In this document: in pieces, positions 53,180 through 64,000 of the stretch
How the letters are laid out: the number at the start of each line of letters is the position of its first letter
How positions within the stretch are numbered: position 1 is the first letter of the stretch
From: Cladopsammia gracilis
Taxonomy: Eukaryota; Cnidaria; Anthozoa; Scleractinia; Dendrophylliidae
Assembly (NCBI GenBank): GCA_022457155.1
Contig: JAJGOT010000473.1
Span: 486,001 to 550,000 of the forward strand
DNA: 64,000 nucleotides
Direction: 5' to 3'
Notes under the pieces: generated by a model
Database searches by the model: none
What the model was told of the DNA's origin: nothing
The model's input: the letters and a program-made list of their open reading frames with translations, nothing else
Made by a program: the position numbers and the translations under genes

Positions 53180-53415
53180 TTGTTCTGGCAAAATATCGTT
53201 TCGAAATGTCGGCGACACTTCGCTAAGTCAAACGAAATATCGCCGAAATGTCGGCGACTTTTCGCCTAGCCGAAACGAAATTTCGCCATAACGGCGGCAA
53301 CATTTCGCTAGGTCAAACGAAATATCGCGCAAGCGAAAGTTCAGGCAGACGAAATTTCGCGGCCACGAATCAAAGCCTGACGAAATATCACAGGCGCTTC
53401 CGCGGCTACACCACG
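53180..53415. repeat. gaaat(a/t)tcgc-rich repeat
   Basis: Repeated aaacgaaatatcgc, gaaatgtcggcgac and acgaaatttcgc words in both orientations, probably a degraded foldback element. Confidence 0.5.
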
Positions 53416-53426
53416 GTAATCGTAAA

Positions 53427-53727
53427 GCCTGGTTTCCATATAATCGCAACGATCGCAGCGATCGCAGAAAAAAAGTGTTGTGCGACCCTTGCGATCATAT
53501 GGAAACCAAAACGTTGCGATCTTTGCGATCCTTAAGATCGTTGCGATCGTTGCGATTGTTGCGATTGCGGTCGCAGAGATAGAAATTGCGATTGCAATCG
53601 CAACGATCGCAACGATCGCAACGTCTTAGTTTCCATATGATCGCAAGGGTCGCAAGAATCGCAGCGATCGTCGATCGTAACGATCGCTGCGATCGTTGCG
53701 ATCGTTGCGATTATATGGAAACCAGGC
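53427..53727. mobile_element. GATCG-rich MITE cluster
   Basis: gcctggtttccatataatcg at the left and cgattatatggaaaccaggc at the right. Internal atatggaaaccaaaacg and cttagtttccatatgatcg mark a second element inside. Body is gatcgcaac units. Confidence 0.8.
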
Positions 53728-53889
53728 TTAAGCTTACTGTTTTTGAGAATTGCTAAAATTGAAAAAAATAGCCCGGTCGTCAATCTTTATTCCGACCTTT
53801 CACCTAAGTCAAGTTTCATCTTAGTTAAGCTTGTTCAGAGGGTCTTCAGAGGGCAACGCTGTTAGGCTAAGTCTAGCTATATATATTAT

Positions 53890-54105
53890 GGAGACCTGAG
53901 GTCTCAGCGATCGCAAGGATCGAAAGAATCGCAGCGATCGTTGATCGTAACAATCGCTACGATCGTTGCGATTATATGGAAACCAGGCTATAGAAATTTT
54001 TCTATCTCCGCGATCGCAATCGCAAGGATCGTAAAGCCTGGTTTCCATATAATCGCAACGATCGTGATCGTTGCGATCGTTGCGATTATATGGAAACCAG
54101 GCTTA
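53890..54105. mobile_element. Two short GATCG-rich elements
   Basis: One from gacctgaggtctcagcgatc to ggaaaccaggct (about 53,888-53,989), another from aagcctggtttcc to ggaaaccaggctt (about 54,033-54,105, a minimal ~70-bp hairpin). They replace the left half of the AATCGAAC element copy that follows. Confidence 0.75.
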
Positions 54106-54229
54106 AATCCAGAAAAATAAAGTCTAACGGACAATAAAAATTGACATCTCATTTCACTGTAGAAACCGAAGATATAAGCGACCTGAAGGAATGGCAGCCA
54201 GCGATATAACTTGTGAACTTTTCTCACAG

Positions 54230-54863
54230 TAATAAATTTGACAAAAGCAATTTCCTTTCAGTTTATTTATTCATTATTCTCGGGGATATATACGCTTGTG
54301 ACTCGTATTAAAACCCGTTATTTTCACCCCCCCCCCCCCCCCATTTCCAGTCGAGGCCGAGTCGAGTGCAGTCTGACCGTGAATCCAAAGACGCGACCGT
54401 TGTTTTTCAATCACTCCCCAAATCGAACGAAATCGAACCTAATCGTACTCAATCGAACGTGCGATTGCGTTCGATTGCTCAAAATGTTTTGTGAGAGTTC
54501 GACTGTGTTCGATTACCGAACTCAATCGAACCGAATCACGTGATTGGGTTCGATTAAGTTCAATTAAGTTCGATTAATCAAACGTTCGATTAGGTTCGAT
54601 TAGCAACGTCGGTAAAATACACAAACAAGCAAGAATCAATTTGAAGGTTGTTAATTTGAGGTTACCAAAAGTATAGTTTTGTCACACGCGCGCCCTACAA
54701 AAAAAATATTCTAGAATTTAGCGGTCTTGGAAAGGAAATGAACAAACAATTGAGACTGAAAGTGCGAACTTATGTTAATTTAACGTTTGGTGACTGACAA
54801 AGGAACATTTTTAGGCATTGCGCGCGTGCTATGAAAGAGATTCATACATTCGGTAGTCTTTAA
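54230..54863 (+). repeat. Duplicated AATCGAAC element half and flank
   Basis: Copy of 39,060-39,668, with a poly-C run expanded at 54,329-54,343. It preserves the empty TAA site at 54,861-54,863. Confidence 0.8.
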
Positions 54864-55194
54864 AATAGAAGGCACACAAACAAGTGAGAATTGCTTCAAA
54901 GGTTATTAAATACGAAAGGTGTATAATTGCGCTTCTCTAAGACTAGTTGTTTATACAGACATATACATACTGTACTCGCTCGATACTTGCCAAACGCCAT
55001 GTACTGTGTATACAAACACACCATGTTTCCGGTTATAACCTTAGTGTCCGCGCGGCCTTGTTATTGTTTGATACCACAGCAACGGTTAGCGTATTAATCA
55101 GAGCACAACGATTACATCTGGTCATTCGCTTTCAAGAACTCTTATAGTAATCGTGCCTAGTGTCAAATTATACAAGAACTCGAATCGAGCTCCT

Positions 55195-55616
55195 TTATAA
55201 GCAAGGTCTCCGTGGCAGATCTGCCGCGCTCCGAAGACCAACAAAGCTGTCTGAAGAAGCAAAAGGTTTTATAGATCAGCAGATGCGGAAAATGATGAAA
55301 TGACAAGCGGTCAGATCCAAAAGAAGCTGGCAAAACGTGGAATTGCCGTCTGTTCATTCACAGTCCGAAGATCACGAAAGCAGCAAGGTTGGACCTTACA
55401 ACGGACAGCGTATTGTCAGCTCATTAGCGACGCCAACAAGGTGAAACGACTGGAGTATGCTCGGCGCGTGAAAGAAAGTGGTGACACTTTTCACAACGTG
55501 ATCTTCTCCGACGAATTCTCCATTTCCCTTCAGCAGTATCGGCGCACCTGCTACAGAAAGATTGACGAGTCGACGAAACGAAACCACAACGCGTGTGATA
55601 TGTTTTCATTAAGTTA
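55195..55616 (+). pseudogene. Tc1/mariner transposase fragment
   Basis: Conceptual pieces RRPTKLSEEAKGFIDQQMRK, then after a one-base frameshift near 55,290 NDEMTSGQIQKKLAKRGI, FTVRRSRKQQGWT, KVKRLEYARRVKESGDTFHN and VIFSDEFSISLQQYRR. The FSDE holds the first catalytic Asp; the remaining catalytic acids are absent because the sequence breaks into the tandem repeat at 55.6 kb. It is a dead element. Confidence 0.8.
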
Positions 55617-56226
55617 GCTACCATTTCAGTTCTCTTCATACAGCAAAAGTGTGCGGATGTTTCGGATTTTTTTTTAATGGCTTTAAGTGTGGAACCGCGA
55701 CGCGTGTTGATATCTTTTCATTAAATTAGATACCATTTCAGTTCTATTCATACGGCAAAAGTGTGATGTTTCGGTATTTTTTAATAGCTTTAAAACTTGT
55801 AATTGTCGTGTGGAACCGCGACGCTTGTGATACCTTTTCATTAAATTAGCTACCATTTCAGTTTTTACATACAGAAAAAGTGAGCGGATGTTTCGGATTT
55901 TTTTTAATGGCCTTAAGAAGTGTAATAGTCGTGTGGAACCGCGACGCGTGTTGATATCTTTTCATTAAATTAGCTACCATTTTAGTTCTGTTCATACGAC
56001 AAAAGTGTGATGTTTCGGAGGTTTTATTTTTAAATAGCTTTAAAACGTGTAATTGTCGTGTGGAACCGCGACGAGTGTGATATTTTTCATTAAATTAGCT
56101 ACCATTTCAGTTCTACTCAAACGGCAAAAGTGTGATGTTTTGGAGGTTTTTTTTAATGGTTTTACAACTTGAAATTGTCATGTAAAACCGCGACGCTTGC
56201 GATATCTTTTCATTAAATTAGCTACC
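55595..56226 (+). repeat. Tandem repeat, ~110-127-bp unit, 5 copies
   Basis: Units share ttttcattaaattagctacc, cggcaaaagtgtgatgtttc and gtggaaccgcgacgc. Starts near 55,600, 55,710, 55,829, 55,952, 56,079 and 56,200. Confidence 0.88.
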
Positions 56227-56235
56227 CCGTGCGAA

Positions 56236-56640
56236 ATTGTTCAAGGAAATCCTGGGAAATCTTCAGAATTCCCAAGAAAAAATTCCGAGAAATCTCAGGA
56301 ATTCTCAGAAAATCCTTCGTGTTAATTTGCACAAATTTCCCGGGAATTCTCAGAAATTGCTGGGAAAAGATAAGAAAAACGGCGGAGAAAATCCTGGTAA
56401 ATCCCTAGAATTCCCAAGAATAAATCCCAAGAAATCCCGAGAATTCTCAGAAAAATAACCGTTGTGTTAATTTGCACAAATCTTTCGGAAATTCTTAGGA
56501 ATTTTTGGGAGAAGAATCGAAAATATATATTCTCTGGTTTTTTGGGAGTTCCCAGGAAATCCTAGGAACTCCCAGGAAGAGGATTTTCTGAGAATCTCAA
56601 TAGTTCTTTAGAATTCCTGGTATTTCGGATACAAATACAT
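56236..56640 (+). repeat. gaattcccaagaaatcc low-complexity repeat
   Basis: Irregular repeats of gggaattctcag, aattcccaagaa and aaatcctggg in both orientations. The ORF at 56,237-56,458 is a translation of it. Confidence 0.7.
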
Positions 56641-57121
56641 GTAAGATTAGTTAATGAGAAAGTGAAAACTGTGAGCTCAGCAGTCAGTATCACAATTTTA
56701 AACCAACCAAGAACAACACAGAATCAATTTTCATTTCACAAAGATACATTGGCCGTATTTATACTAGAAGACGGCTAAGTCGTCCAGACGACCTTAACAC
56801 TTTTCGTTAAGGTCGTCTAGTGTAAATTCGGTACGACCTTACCAGACGGCCTTATGCTCAAACCTTTTTTCGGCGCGCTAAGAGCATGGACTCGAGTTCA
56901 GTTTCGAAAAGTCAAATGTAAACTAAACTCAGTTCGAAATGGCGGCATTTTTTCCACTTTTGAAACAGCTATCTAGATACAGGATACAGAACAGCTCCAG
57001 TTAGCTGTCTTCTTCTTCTTCCTCTTGTTTCAGCCTCGGTTTCAGGTTCCTTACGCGTTAAGGTCATCGATCAGACGCCCTTAATTTCAGATGGCTAAGC
57101 CGAGGGTAGCAAAGGGGGGTG

Positions 57122-57166
<45 letters not shown>

Positions 57167-57453
57167 ATGAACTCGAAACGAAATTTCACGCGTCACGAAT
57201 TTAAATAGACATAAACCTCAGGTTATCTCATCTTGCATCAAAAACAAGATTCTATCATCATGAGCCACGATCGAGAAAGAGTTACGCTTGTTCATCAGTT
57301 CCGAAACAGTAATAATTAAAATAGGTGTTATCATTTGTCTCATGATGTAGCCCTGAGATCTACATCGTGATGTTTCTAATGCTTCGCTGACATATGACAA
57401 CATTAACAACACAGGCAAAACGGCCATTCACAACTGAACTTCATAAAATTGGT

Positions 57454-57703
57454 CTACTGATACGAGGCTAGCGCTCTACGCGACAAAGAAATAACTCCGC
57501 CAGAACGGGTACGAATTGATCTTGATAAGAAATTTATCGCATTACTGTCCAGATTAAGGTCATCATGGCAAACTTCTCCTTGGTCTTCTGCTAAATCATT
57601 TCCTTCCTCTTCAGAGTCGGAGTCGTATTCCGACTCTTGATGACCGTCTTCCGAGGAAAATCTCTCCCCACTAGGTAACTCCTTGTCGTACATGTTCAAG
57701 GCT
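57454..57703 (-). pseudogene. C-terminal part of the inner element's protein
   Basis: The minus-strand frame encodes a very acidic stretch (SEDGHQESEYDSDSEEEGND) and ends SIRTRSGGVISLSRRALASYQ then stop. TRSG(R)xx(S) tails are common on transposon and retroelement proteins. The frame would continue upstream at 59,122 but is cut by the inserted element. Function is unknown. Confidence 0.5.
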
Positions 57704-57987
57704 CGGCATAGTAAATCGAACCCAATCGAACTAAATTTCAATCGAACGCAATCGAACTCAATCGAACTCAATTCATGGATTGAGTTCGATTGAGTTCGGC
57801 AATCGAACGAAATCGAACTCACCGAAAAGAAAAAAAATCAATCGAACCCAATCGAACGTTCGATTTTCGAACTCGTGATTTGTGTAAAACAGGCGTTGAA
57901 AATCCATAACCAAATCTTGGAAGCTCGAGTTACTTCAGCCCGGAGTGTAGCGCACGTGTTTTTCGTAAACGAAGAAATTCCGCAGAA

Positions 57988-58615
57988 ATGGCTTCAGATG
58001 CACTGTGGATTGTAAGCTTCAAATGCGTAGTAAAAGGCTACCAAGAATGCCGCTTTGACATCAAGGATGACGAAGTTTTCAAGGTTTTAAAGAAAATAGG
58101 CGAGAAAGGCCGTGCATTCCGAATTGCAAACGAGCGCGGACAATTACCGTATTTATTCGATTAAGCGCCCAACCTCGAATAAGCGCCCACCCTGTTGGTA
58201 GGAAAAGTTAATAAGCGCCCAGCCTCGAATAAGCGCCCACCCCATCTCTCTAGGAGGCAGCACCAGAGAGTTCGCTAATTGACCTTAGTGACAATGAGAT
58301 TGAAAATGACTAAGTACTACTAAGAGACTTCCCCGAAGACCGAGTTTTCCGAAGTATTTTAAAGAAACTTTCAATGAACAGTTAAAACTCTGCTTTGGTT
58401 TTGTTATTATTTTATTGTTTTGTTGCAAAATAAACTTACTACTTGCTGAAAATGGAGAAAATTTAATAAGCGCCCAGCCTCGATTAAGCGCCCACCTCGA
58501 ATAAGCGCCCACTCTCAAGGTCCTAAAATTTAATAAGCGCCCAGGGCGCTTAATCGAATAAATACGGTAGGTCGCATTCATCCATCTACTGTGTGCCGTT
58601 GCGTGTGTCGCGGTT
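57988..58615 (+). pseudogene. Small ORF in AATCGAAC element, split by insertion
   Basis: ATG opens ASDALWIVSFKCVVKGYQEC and DDEVFKVLKKIGEKGRAFRI, 53 codons, then runs into the inserted element at 58,147. The frame resumes at 58,570 (GRIHPSTVCRCVCR) to a stop. It looks protein-like but no family is named with confidence. Confidence 0.45.
58147..58567. mobile_element. TA-flanked MITE, CCGTATTTATTCGATTAAGC ends
   Basis: Inverted ends with TA on both sides (58,145-58,146; 58,568-58,569) and repeated cgaataagcgccca motifs. It is nested inside the small ORF. Confidence 0.75.
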
Positions 58616-59121
58616 AGTAATTTGCTTGTATTTTTCCATAAAAGTAACCCTTCGAGTTGTCTTGCCGCAATTGTAAGTTAGCCAAAAAAGGAAAGGGTAC
58701 AACAATTTCGGAATACGCCCGCGGGAATAATGATAGCTTTGCTCTGTCCTGTTCTGCCGTGGACAGTTTATAAATAGGGTTTATGTTATTGAATAAATTG
58801 TAAAAAAGCACAAGAAAAACCTGCTTTGATGGGCTTGCTTTGGGCTTGCTTTGTATAGGTTTACCAGAGCCAATCGAACGCAATCCATTTAATTGTGTTC
58901 GATTGAGTTCGGTTTCCGAACTCAGTCGAACACAATCAGATGGATTGAGTTCGATTGAGTTCGATTTGTTCGATTGAATTCGATTTGTTCGGAAATCGAA
59001 CTCACTGAAAGTCCGGTGTTCGATTTCGTTCGATTGCCGAACTCAATCGAACTCAATCCACGGATTGAGTTCGATTGAGTTCGATTGAGTTCGATTTCCG
59101 AACGTTCGATTTACTATGCCG

Positions 59122-60147
59122 GGTCAAGGGAAGAGTTCCTGCATTATGTTTGGTGGTGCACTGTCTCACCGTCCTTTGCCGTACAACCTTACCATGCCCC
59201 TGAGCCCATTCACGCACTGCAGCTTGATCAGGTCGAGACATTTCCTTATTAGGCAGAAGGGACATTTTCGGAATGTCTCTAAGGGATATGTTGTTTTCAG
59301 GTACTGGATATTAATTCATTCAAATTCTGAAAAATTTACTAATCCAGGACTCAAGATCATGGCGATGAAGGGTAAAATTATTTATTGGCCAAATGTGAGG
59401 AATGTAGTCTTGCCAGAAAAAAGCTGTAAATTAATTGTTAACGTCTTCATTTTTCAAGATGTTTTTTTAAACAATCGAGCTGCAGCTATCGGCGGTACAC
59501 TGGTCCTTTTTAATACTGTGTGGGTGCTATCTTTTAATAGCTAACTTATTATTTTACCTTGTACACCATAACTCATAAAAAATACAGAATGTTAAGATCT
59601 TTTAATCCTCCTCAAATTTATATAAAGGAAACTATAGTGCAAGATCTACTACGAATTCAGTTTTCTCCATTACGTGATAATGATAGTCAGTTTATGAGAA
59701 GCGGATACCAAAGTTGCTTAACTATTATCTATTTAATGTCTCACTTTAAGTTCTATTTTAAAAATCAAATCACGTACCTTGAAGCATCCCGGTACCAGTC
59801 ATGAAGCCAGGAAATTCTTTTTCCCATGCCACTTGAGTGTGGATAGAGAACACATCTACGCCGCCGGTTTGATGCTTCTTTACACGAGCAAAAGTAATCT
59901 CTGGATTTTGCCCTAAACCTTTAGTTGAGGCAATTCGCTTCAGGTCCGTATATCCCACCACGTGCTTTGCAAAATCATACAACTGCTTATGGTTTTCATA
60001 AATGGGGACATTGAACTTTTCCTTGTGGATAGCTTGTGAACTGGCCGATCCACTGGACTCGCAAAGAAAGAAAGACGCAAGAACTTTCACGGTTATGTCG
60101 GTTATTGGATCTGACGGGGAAAATAGGCTTTTGACGTCCTTTTCCAT
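59122..60147 (-). CDS. Unknown protein encoded in the inner element, exons 1-2
   Basis: Minus strand. Exon 1 from ATG at 60,147 (MEKDVKSLFSPSDPITDITV ... EFPGFMTGTGMLQ) ends at about 59,778 with donor CAAG|gtacgt, phase 1. Exon 2 starts at about 59,269 (acceptor cttagag) with IPKMSLLPNKEMSRPDQAA and REWAQGHGKVVRQRTVRQ and is cut at 59,122 by the AATCGAAC element; the likely remainder lies at 57,454-57,703. No domain is recognised. Restricted to the transposon's boundaries, it is probably element-encoded. Clean frames suggest it decayed only recently. Confidence 0.5.
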
Positions 60148-61000
60148 GCTGTCAAGAACGACGAGCACCGCAAGAAATCCTCAAGTCTCAAAGGTCGAGA
60201 GTTGACCTTTGGAGGTCTGGTCTGGTGACCGCAAGACACCGGAACGGAAGTAACAGACAGCAGAGGGCGACATTTCAATATCTGTCATGTCACTTCGCTT
60301 CTCATATATTCGGATAGACCCGGACGGTGCCAACAGTTTGGAAAACCTCAGAAAAACATTCGGATTTTAACGAAAAAATAGAAATAATTCACGTGTCCCG
60401 CAGAACCAAGGAGACAAAATCACGCGTCACACGCATTCATATAGTCACGAATCACGTTTTTTTTTTTGGCTGCTTTCACACGTCACGCATCAATTTTTGG
60501 CCTTATCACGCGTCACGCATAAACCCTTTGCTACCCTCTAAGCCGTCAGACGACTAAGCTGTCTTCCCTTTTTCTCGAATTTATACTAGACGACCTTAGC
60601 CGCTTTGGTGCGCTAAGGTCGTCTACTCGCTAAGGTCGTCTCTAGTATAAATACGGCCATTACAGCTGCCATTACCATACGTTTATTGTAAATAAAATAG
60701 ACTTTTATAAAAAAATAACCATGTCACTTCAGAAACCTGAAAAGATGAAAATTACTTTATGTACACAATTCTTGTAAATTCTTGCATACTTCTGTAAAGA
60801 AATATATCACTTGAGAAAACCAAAAATAATTTTTGAAAATAAACGAGAATTTTTTTAAAGAAATATATCGCTTCAGAAAACCAAAAAAATTAAAAGTAAA
60901 TTTGGAACTGAGAATAAAATAAGACCTATTTTTGTTACTTACATGTAAGACGACTGGCACGAAAAGAAGATTGCAAGTTAAGAAAAATCATAAGGCTATA

Positions 61001-61237
61001 CAGTGAAACCTCTATTAAGCGGACCCCCATGGCCCAATTAAGCGGACACCCTCTATTAAGCGGACACTACAATGTAAGCCGGGTCCAGGAATTAACGTCT
61101 TATATTTCCCTTTATAACGAACCCCTATTCAGTGGACACCTCTATTAAGCGGACAGAGACACTAAAATAGATTTATTTGGCTAATTTATATTGTTAAAAA
61201 CCTCTATTAAGGACACCGCTCAATAGAGGTTTCACTG
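61001..61237. mobile_element. 237-bp Tc1/mariner-type MITE
   Basis: CAGTGAAACCTCTATT ... complement, TA on both sides (60,999-61,000; 61,238-61,239), interior of repeated ctctattaagcggacac. A widely seen animal MITE design. Confidence 0.88.
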
Positions 61238-61299
61238 TACTATCGTAATCAATAAAAATTTACTATATGAATAATTTTCACAAAACATTCATCTTTTTA

Positions 61300-61640
61300 T
61301 TAGTGTGCGCTATATTTTGTCATCAATAATTATAATTGTTGCAGTCTAAAAACAACAATAACGATCATTAATATTTTTACAATGTATGCTTTAAACTGTT
61401 TTCTCCGTTGTTGTTGTTGTCCCCTTCAGTATCATGTTAATTTCTCCTTGGGATGATTGATCACTGAAAAACAAAAGAAAATGTTCATATACGCAAGTTA
61501 AAATAAAATACAATGTAAAAGGCTATAATTAATTTATAATAACGCAACTTTACAGAGTTACGATATACATGTATGACCTTATTTAACATCTAAAGTAAGG
61601 ACTACCATGTACAGCTGTAGCATGAAATTTTTGTAGGAGT
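61300..61640. other. No gene recognised
   Basis: A/T-rich sequence with a short gttgttgttgt run near 61,408. Nothing supportable. Confidence 0.4.
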
Positions 61641-61644
61641 TTTA

Positions 61645-62937
61645 AATGAATGAGTTACCAGTGATCGGATACTGTGTTATGTGCAAAGGGTTCTGGGATC
61701 GCTAGGGGGCAAACATTGCAAGTCGCTAGAAGGAAATGTGCGGTGTAAAGTTGTTTTTTCATCAAAAACATCGATTTTGGAAAGAGAATAACGCTTTTTC
61801 GCCGTTATTTTATCCGAAATTGAGTTTAGCAAAGTTGATGCGTGGAAAGTGTAAGTTTTTGCTTGAACAATGTGATAAAATCTATCGATAAACTCTCGCT
61901 TGCTAAGGTTGAATGTGAAATTTACATCAAGTTATGGTCTCGAAATATTAAAGATTTAGGTGTGAATTTGAGGGAAATGACTCAATAATGCCTTTTCATG
62001 ATCAGTGTTCATTACTTGTGTCGAGATTGTTTTCTGTTTAGTTACGTGTGTTAATAACAAATTATGGCTTCTGGAATTTTACCCCCACAAAGGAGAGAAA
62101 TCGTTGTCTGAGGAGATGGAAATTGTTTCTACCGATCGAGCTATTGCTCGGTGAAGGGATGAAATCAACGATAGAGAACACGAGGAAATCCGAAGGTTGT
62201 GTAGTAGTTTTATTGAGAAACACCCACACATTTTTAAACCGCTACTCTTCTCTTCGATGTGCGACAATCACAATGACCCACAATGAGAGTCTCTATAACC
62301 TCATTATAACCTTGAATTTATCACGATTAATAGCTCTAGCCCATGACAATACATTTTGCTTGTTCTTAAGCGAGTAAGAATATATTCCAACGTGACTGAG
62401 GAAGAATGATTTGCTTTTCTGAATACCTTCGATCGTTGTCACAACCCCACACGGCACAATGCATGACCGCCGCTGGGCGTATTTCTAATAATTATGTTCT
62501 TCGTAGTACATGTAGCATCGAGCTTACTAATTTCAAGAAAACAACTTCTCGACACAAGTTATTACAACTGAAAAGTCTTTATTGAGTCATTTCCCTCAAA
62601 TTCACACCTAAATCTGTACTATCGAGACCATTCATGGTCTCGAAATAGTACTCGATGTAGATTTCACAATCAACCTTACGCAAGCAAGAGTTTATTGATA
62701 GATTTATCACATTATTCAAACAAAAACTTACACTTTCCACGTATCAACTTTTCTCAACTCCATTTCTGATAAAGTAACAGCGAAAAAGCGTTATTCTCTT
62801 CCCAAAATCGAAGTTTTTGACGAAAAAACAACTTTACACCGTACATTTCCTTCTAGCGACTTGCAATGTTTGCCCCCTAGCGATCCCAGAACCCTTTGCA
62901 CATAACACAGTATCCGATTACTGGTAACTCATTCATT
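61645..62937. mobile_element. 1.3-kb element with ~350-bp inverted arms
   Basis: aatgaatgagttaccagtga ... tactggtaactcattcatt. The arms stay alignable to about 62,030 and 62,555 (gcaaagggttctgggatcgc, gacttgcaatgtttgccccc, cctcaaattcacacctaaat). The middle holds a broken OTU-like coding fragment. Confidence 0.8.
62064..62300 (+). pseudogene. OTU-protease-like fragment, broken
   Basis: From ATG, MASGILPPQRREIVV is followed by an in-frame stop, then GDGNCFYRS, which is the catalytic Asp-Gly-Asn-Cys loop of OTU cysteine proteases. After a frame change, DREHEEIRRLCSSFIEKHPH IFKPLLF follows, also typical of OTU domains. Several stops and at least one frameshift; the catalytic His part is missing. 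Presumably the relic of an element-encoded deubiquitinase-like protein. Confidence 0.65.
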
Positions 62938-62939
62938 GT

Positions 62940-63820
62940 ATATTACACTAACTATACTACATTTGTATACGCAAGCAGCGAAAAGGTTTCGTCACAAAAA
63001 TAGTTATGGGTCATTTGCATGTCGTGCAAGTTTGTTGAGGAAGGCCAAATTTTCAGGAGTAGCATAGTGACTTTGATAAGTTTTGTCTGTCTTTTTTTGC
63101 AATACCGACACTTGATGGCCGATGAACTACACTGTATACACCTGATTCAATAAAGGTTGCTTTGGCAGTTGATCATTGGTAATTGGGATTTGGCATTTGG
63201 CATACGGAACACAATTCAATGCTTCGCTTGAGTGACCGCCAAACAATAGCTTCCCAATGCCCAATTACCAATGACCAAAGCAACCTTTTTTGAATTAGGT
63301 ATATACAGTGCAGCTCTGAAATACACGACCAACGCACACGCAAAACACACGCATGTTTTTCGCGTTAACGCGTTACAAAACGCGCGTTTGGAAGCGCGTC
63401 AATAAAGCGCGCTTTCGCTTTTGTTATTCCTTGCCATAATGTTGCTTTATGTAGCATTGTTTTCCTAAGTTTTCCTGAACAAAAGACAAGTCCTGCTATC
63501 AAAGCGCCACTAAAACAAATGCATACCAGCGGCCGCCATGAATAATGGATCAAAACAACCATGGAACATTCGATTTGCGAGCGAAATTGAATCCAATTGA
63601 AACTCACGTACTTGCTCTCATAAATAGCTATTCACAAGCTACTCTTGCCATTAAAAACGAAAACCTTGAGACATAAATGGTAGAAACGACCGTTGCATTG
63701 GCGACGACAGTGAATGAAATGAAGCAAAATAGCAAACGTTTCTCTTATTACGATGTAAAGCACATGTATAAATTTGCATAAAGGTCCCGTGGAAGACGTG
63801 AAGCCGGCGAAGAAACTCCT
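62940..63820. other. No gene recognised
   Basis: It includes a small inverted pair (ggcagttgatcattggtaatt / aattaccaatgaccaaag) at 63,160-63,290. Minus-strand ORFs at 63,365-63,607 have no domain. Confidence 0.4.
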
Positions 63821-63830
63821 TAAGCCTGGT

Positions 63831-63970
63831 TTCCATATAATCGCAACGATCGCAACGATCGCAGCGATCGTTGCGATCGACGATCGCTGCGATTCTTGCG
63901 ACCCTTGCGATCATATGGAAACCAACCGTTGCGATCGTTGCGATTGCGATCGCAGAGATAGAAATTTTTC
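63831..63970. mobile_element. GATCG-rich MITE near right edge
   Basis: taagcctggtttccatataa, gatcgcaac units, catatggaaacca at 63,911, then gcgatcgcagagatagaaat. Same family as 10.2 kb and 53.4 kb. A short (TA)n run follows at 63,978. Confidence 0.75.
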
Positions 63971-64000
63971 TATGGGTATATATATATATATACAGCTGTT

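Larger units (their letters stand above)
57704..59121. mobile_element. AATCGAAC-family TIR element, copy 3
   Basis: Ends CGGCATAGTAAATCGAAC and its complement, with dense aatcgaac arrays inside both ends. caagg occurs on both flanks. It carries a small plus-strand ORF at 57,988 and a nested element at 58,147-58,567. Confidence 0.75.
57103..60538. mobile_element. Inner TIR element, GAGGGTAGCAAAGGG ends
   Basis: Inverted ends (57,103-57,117 and 60,524-60,538) are followed by repeated tcacgcgtcacg motifs on each side. It contains a split minus-strand coding region and the inserted AATCGAAC element at 57,704-59,121. Confidence 0.65.
56751..60658. mobile_element. Outer TIR element, 3.9 kb, nested
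   Basis: GGCCGTATTTATACTAGA at the left and tctagtataaatacggcc at the right, with subterminal aaggtcgtct repeats on both sides. ATT may be the target duplication. The interior is occupied by further elements. Confidence 0.65.

Overview
This is eukaryotic, intron-rich, A/T-rich DNA packed with short inverted-repeat transposons. The main gene encodes a lipoxygenase whose closest relatives, as far as I can tell by eye, are coral (anthozoan) and secreted bacterial enzymes. Together with the transposon content this suggests an anthozoan cnidarian, most likely a stony coral. That is inference; no marker gene settles the species.

Layout. 1-4.2 kb: a ~120-bp tandem repeat and a dispersed repeat carrying two nested insertions, then a retroposon tail. 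4.2-24.1 kb: one large plus-strand gene of at least 14 exons. It has a signal-peptide exon, an exon resembling the N-terminal part of secreted lipoxygenases, two fibronectin type II (FN2) exons separated by tiny acidic exons, and eight exons of a complete lipoxygenase catalytic domain with all iron ligands. Its introns hold palindromic elements, a minisatellite and a decayed extra FN2 exon. 24.2-28.5 kb: dispersed repeats and inverted-repeat elements. 28.56-30.07 kb: a diverged copy of the lipoxygenase promoter and first exon, ended by a broken LINE reverse transcriptase (30.1-31.3 kb). 31.6-33.7 kb: a further signal-peptide exon of the same type with a second exon, possibly a related secreted gene.

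33.7-39.9 kb: mostly repeats, with two short plausible coding stretches. 39.9-52.7 kb: a mosaic of segmental and tandem duplications (unit about 1.75 kb) with six tRNA-Gly(CCC)-like genes or relics on the minus strand. Comparing copies exposes clean empty and occupied sites for two TTAA-targeting elements, and for one TAA-targeting element through its paralogue near 54.9 kb. Inside this mosaic a minus-strand three-exon gene (42.56-43.54 kb) encodes a 79-residue secreted peptide precursor with Gly-Lys-Arg processing signals.

52.7-64 kb: GATCG-rich and AATCGAAC-rich elements, a dead Tc1/mariner transposase followed by a tandem repeat, a nested 3.9-kb terminal-inverted-repeat element with a minus-strand gene I cannot name, and a foldback element carrying a broken OTU-protease-like fragment.

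The best candidate for something new is the secreted FN2-lipoxygenase fusion together with its duplicated promoter and signal exons. The peptide precursor is second, and the tRNA-cored inverted-repeat elements are third.
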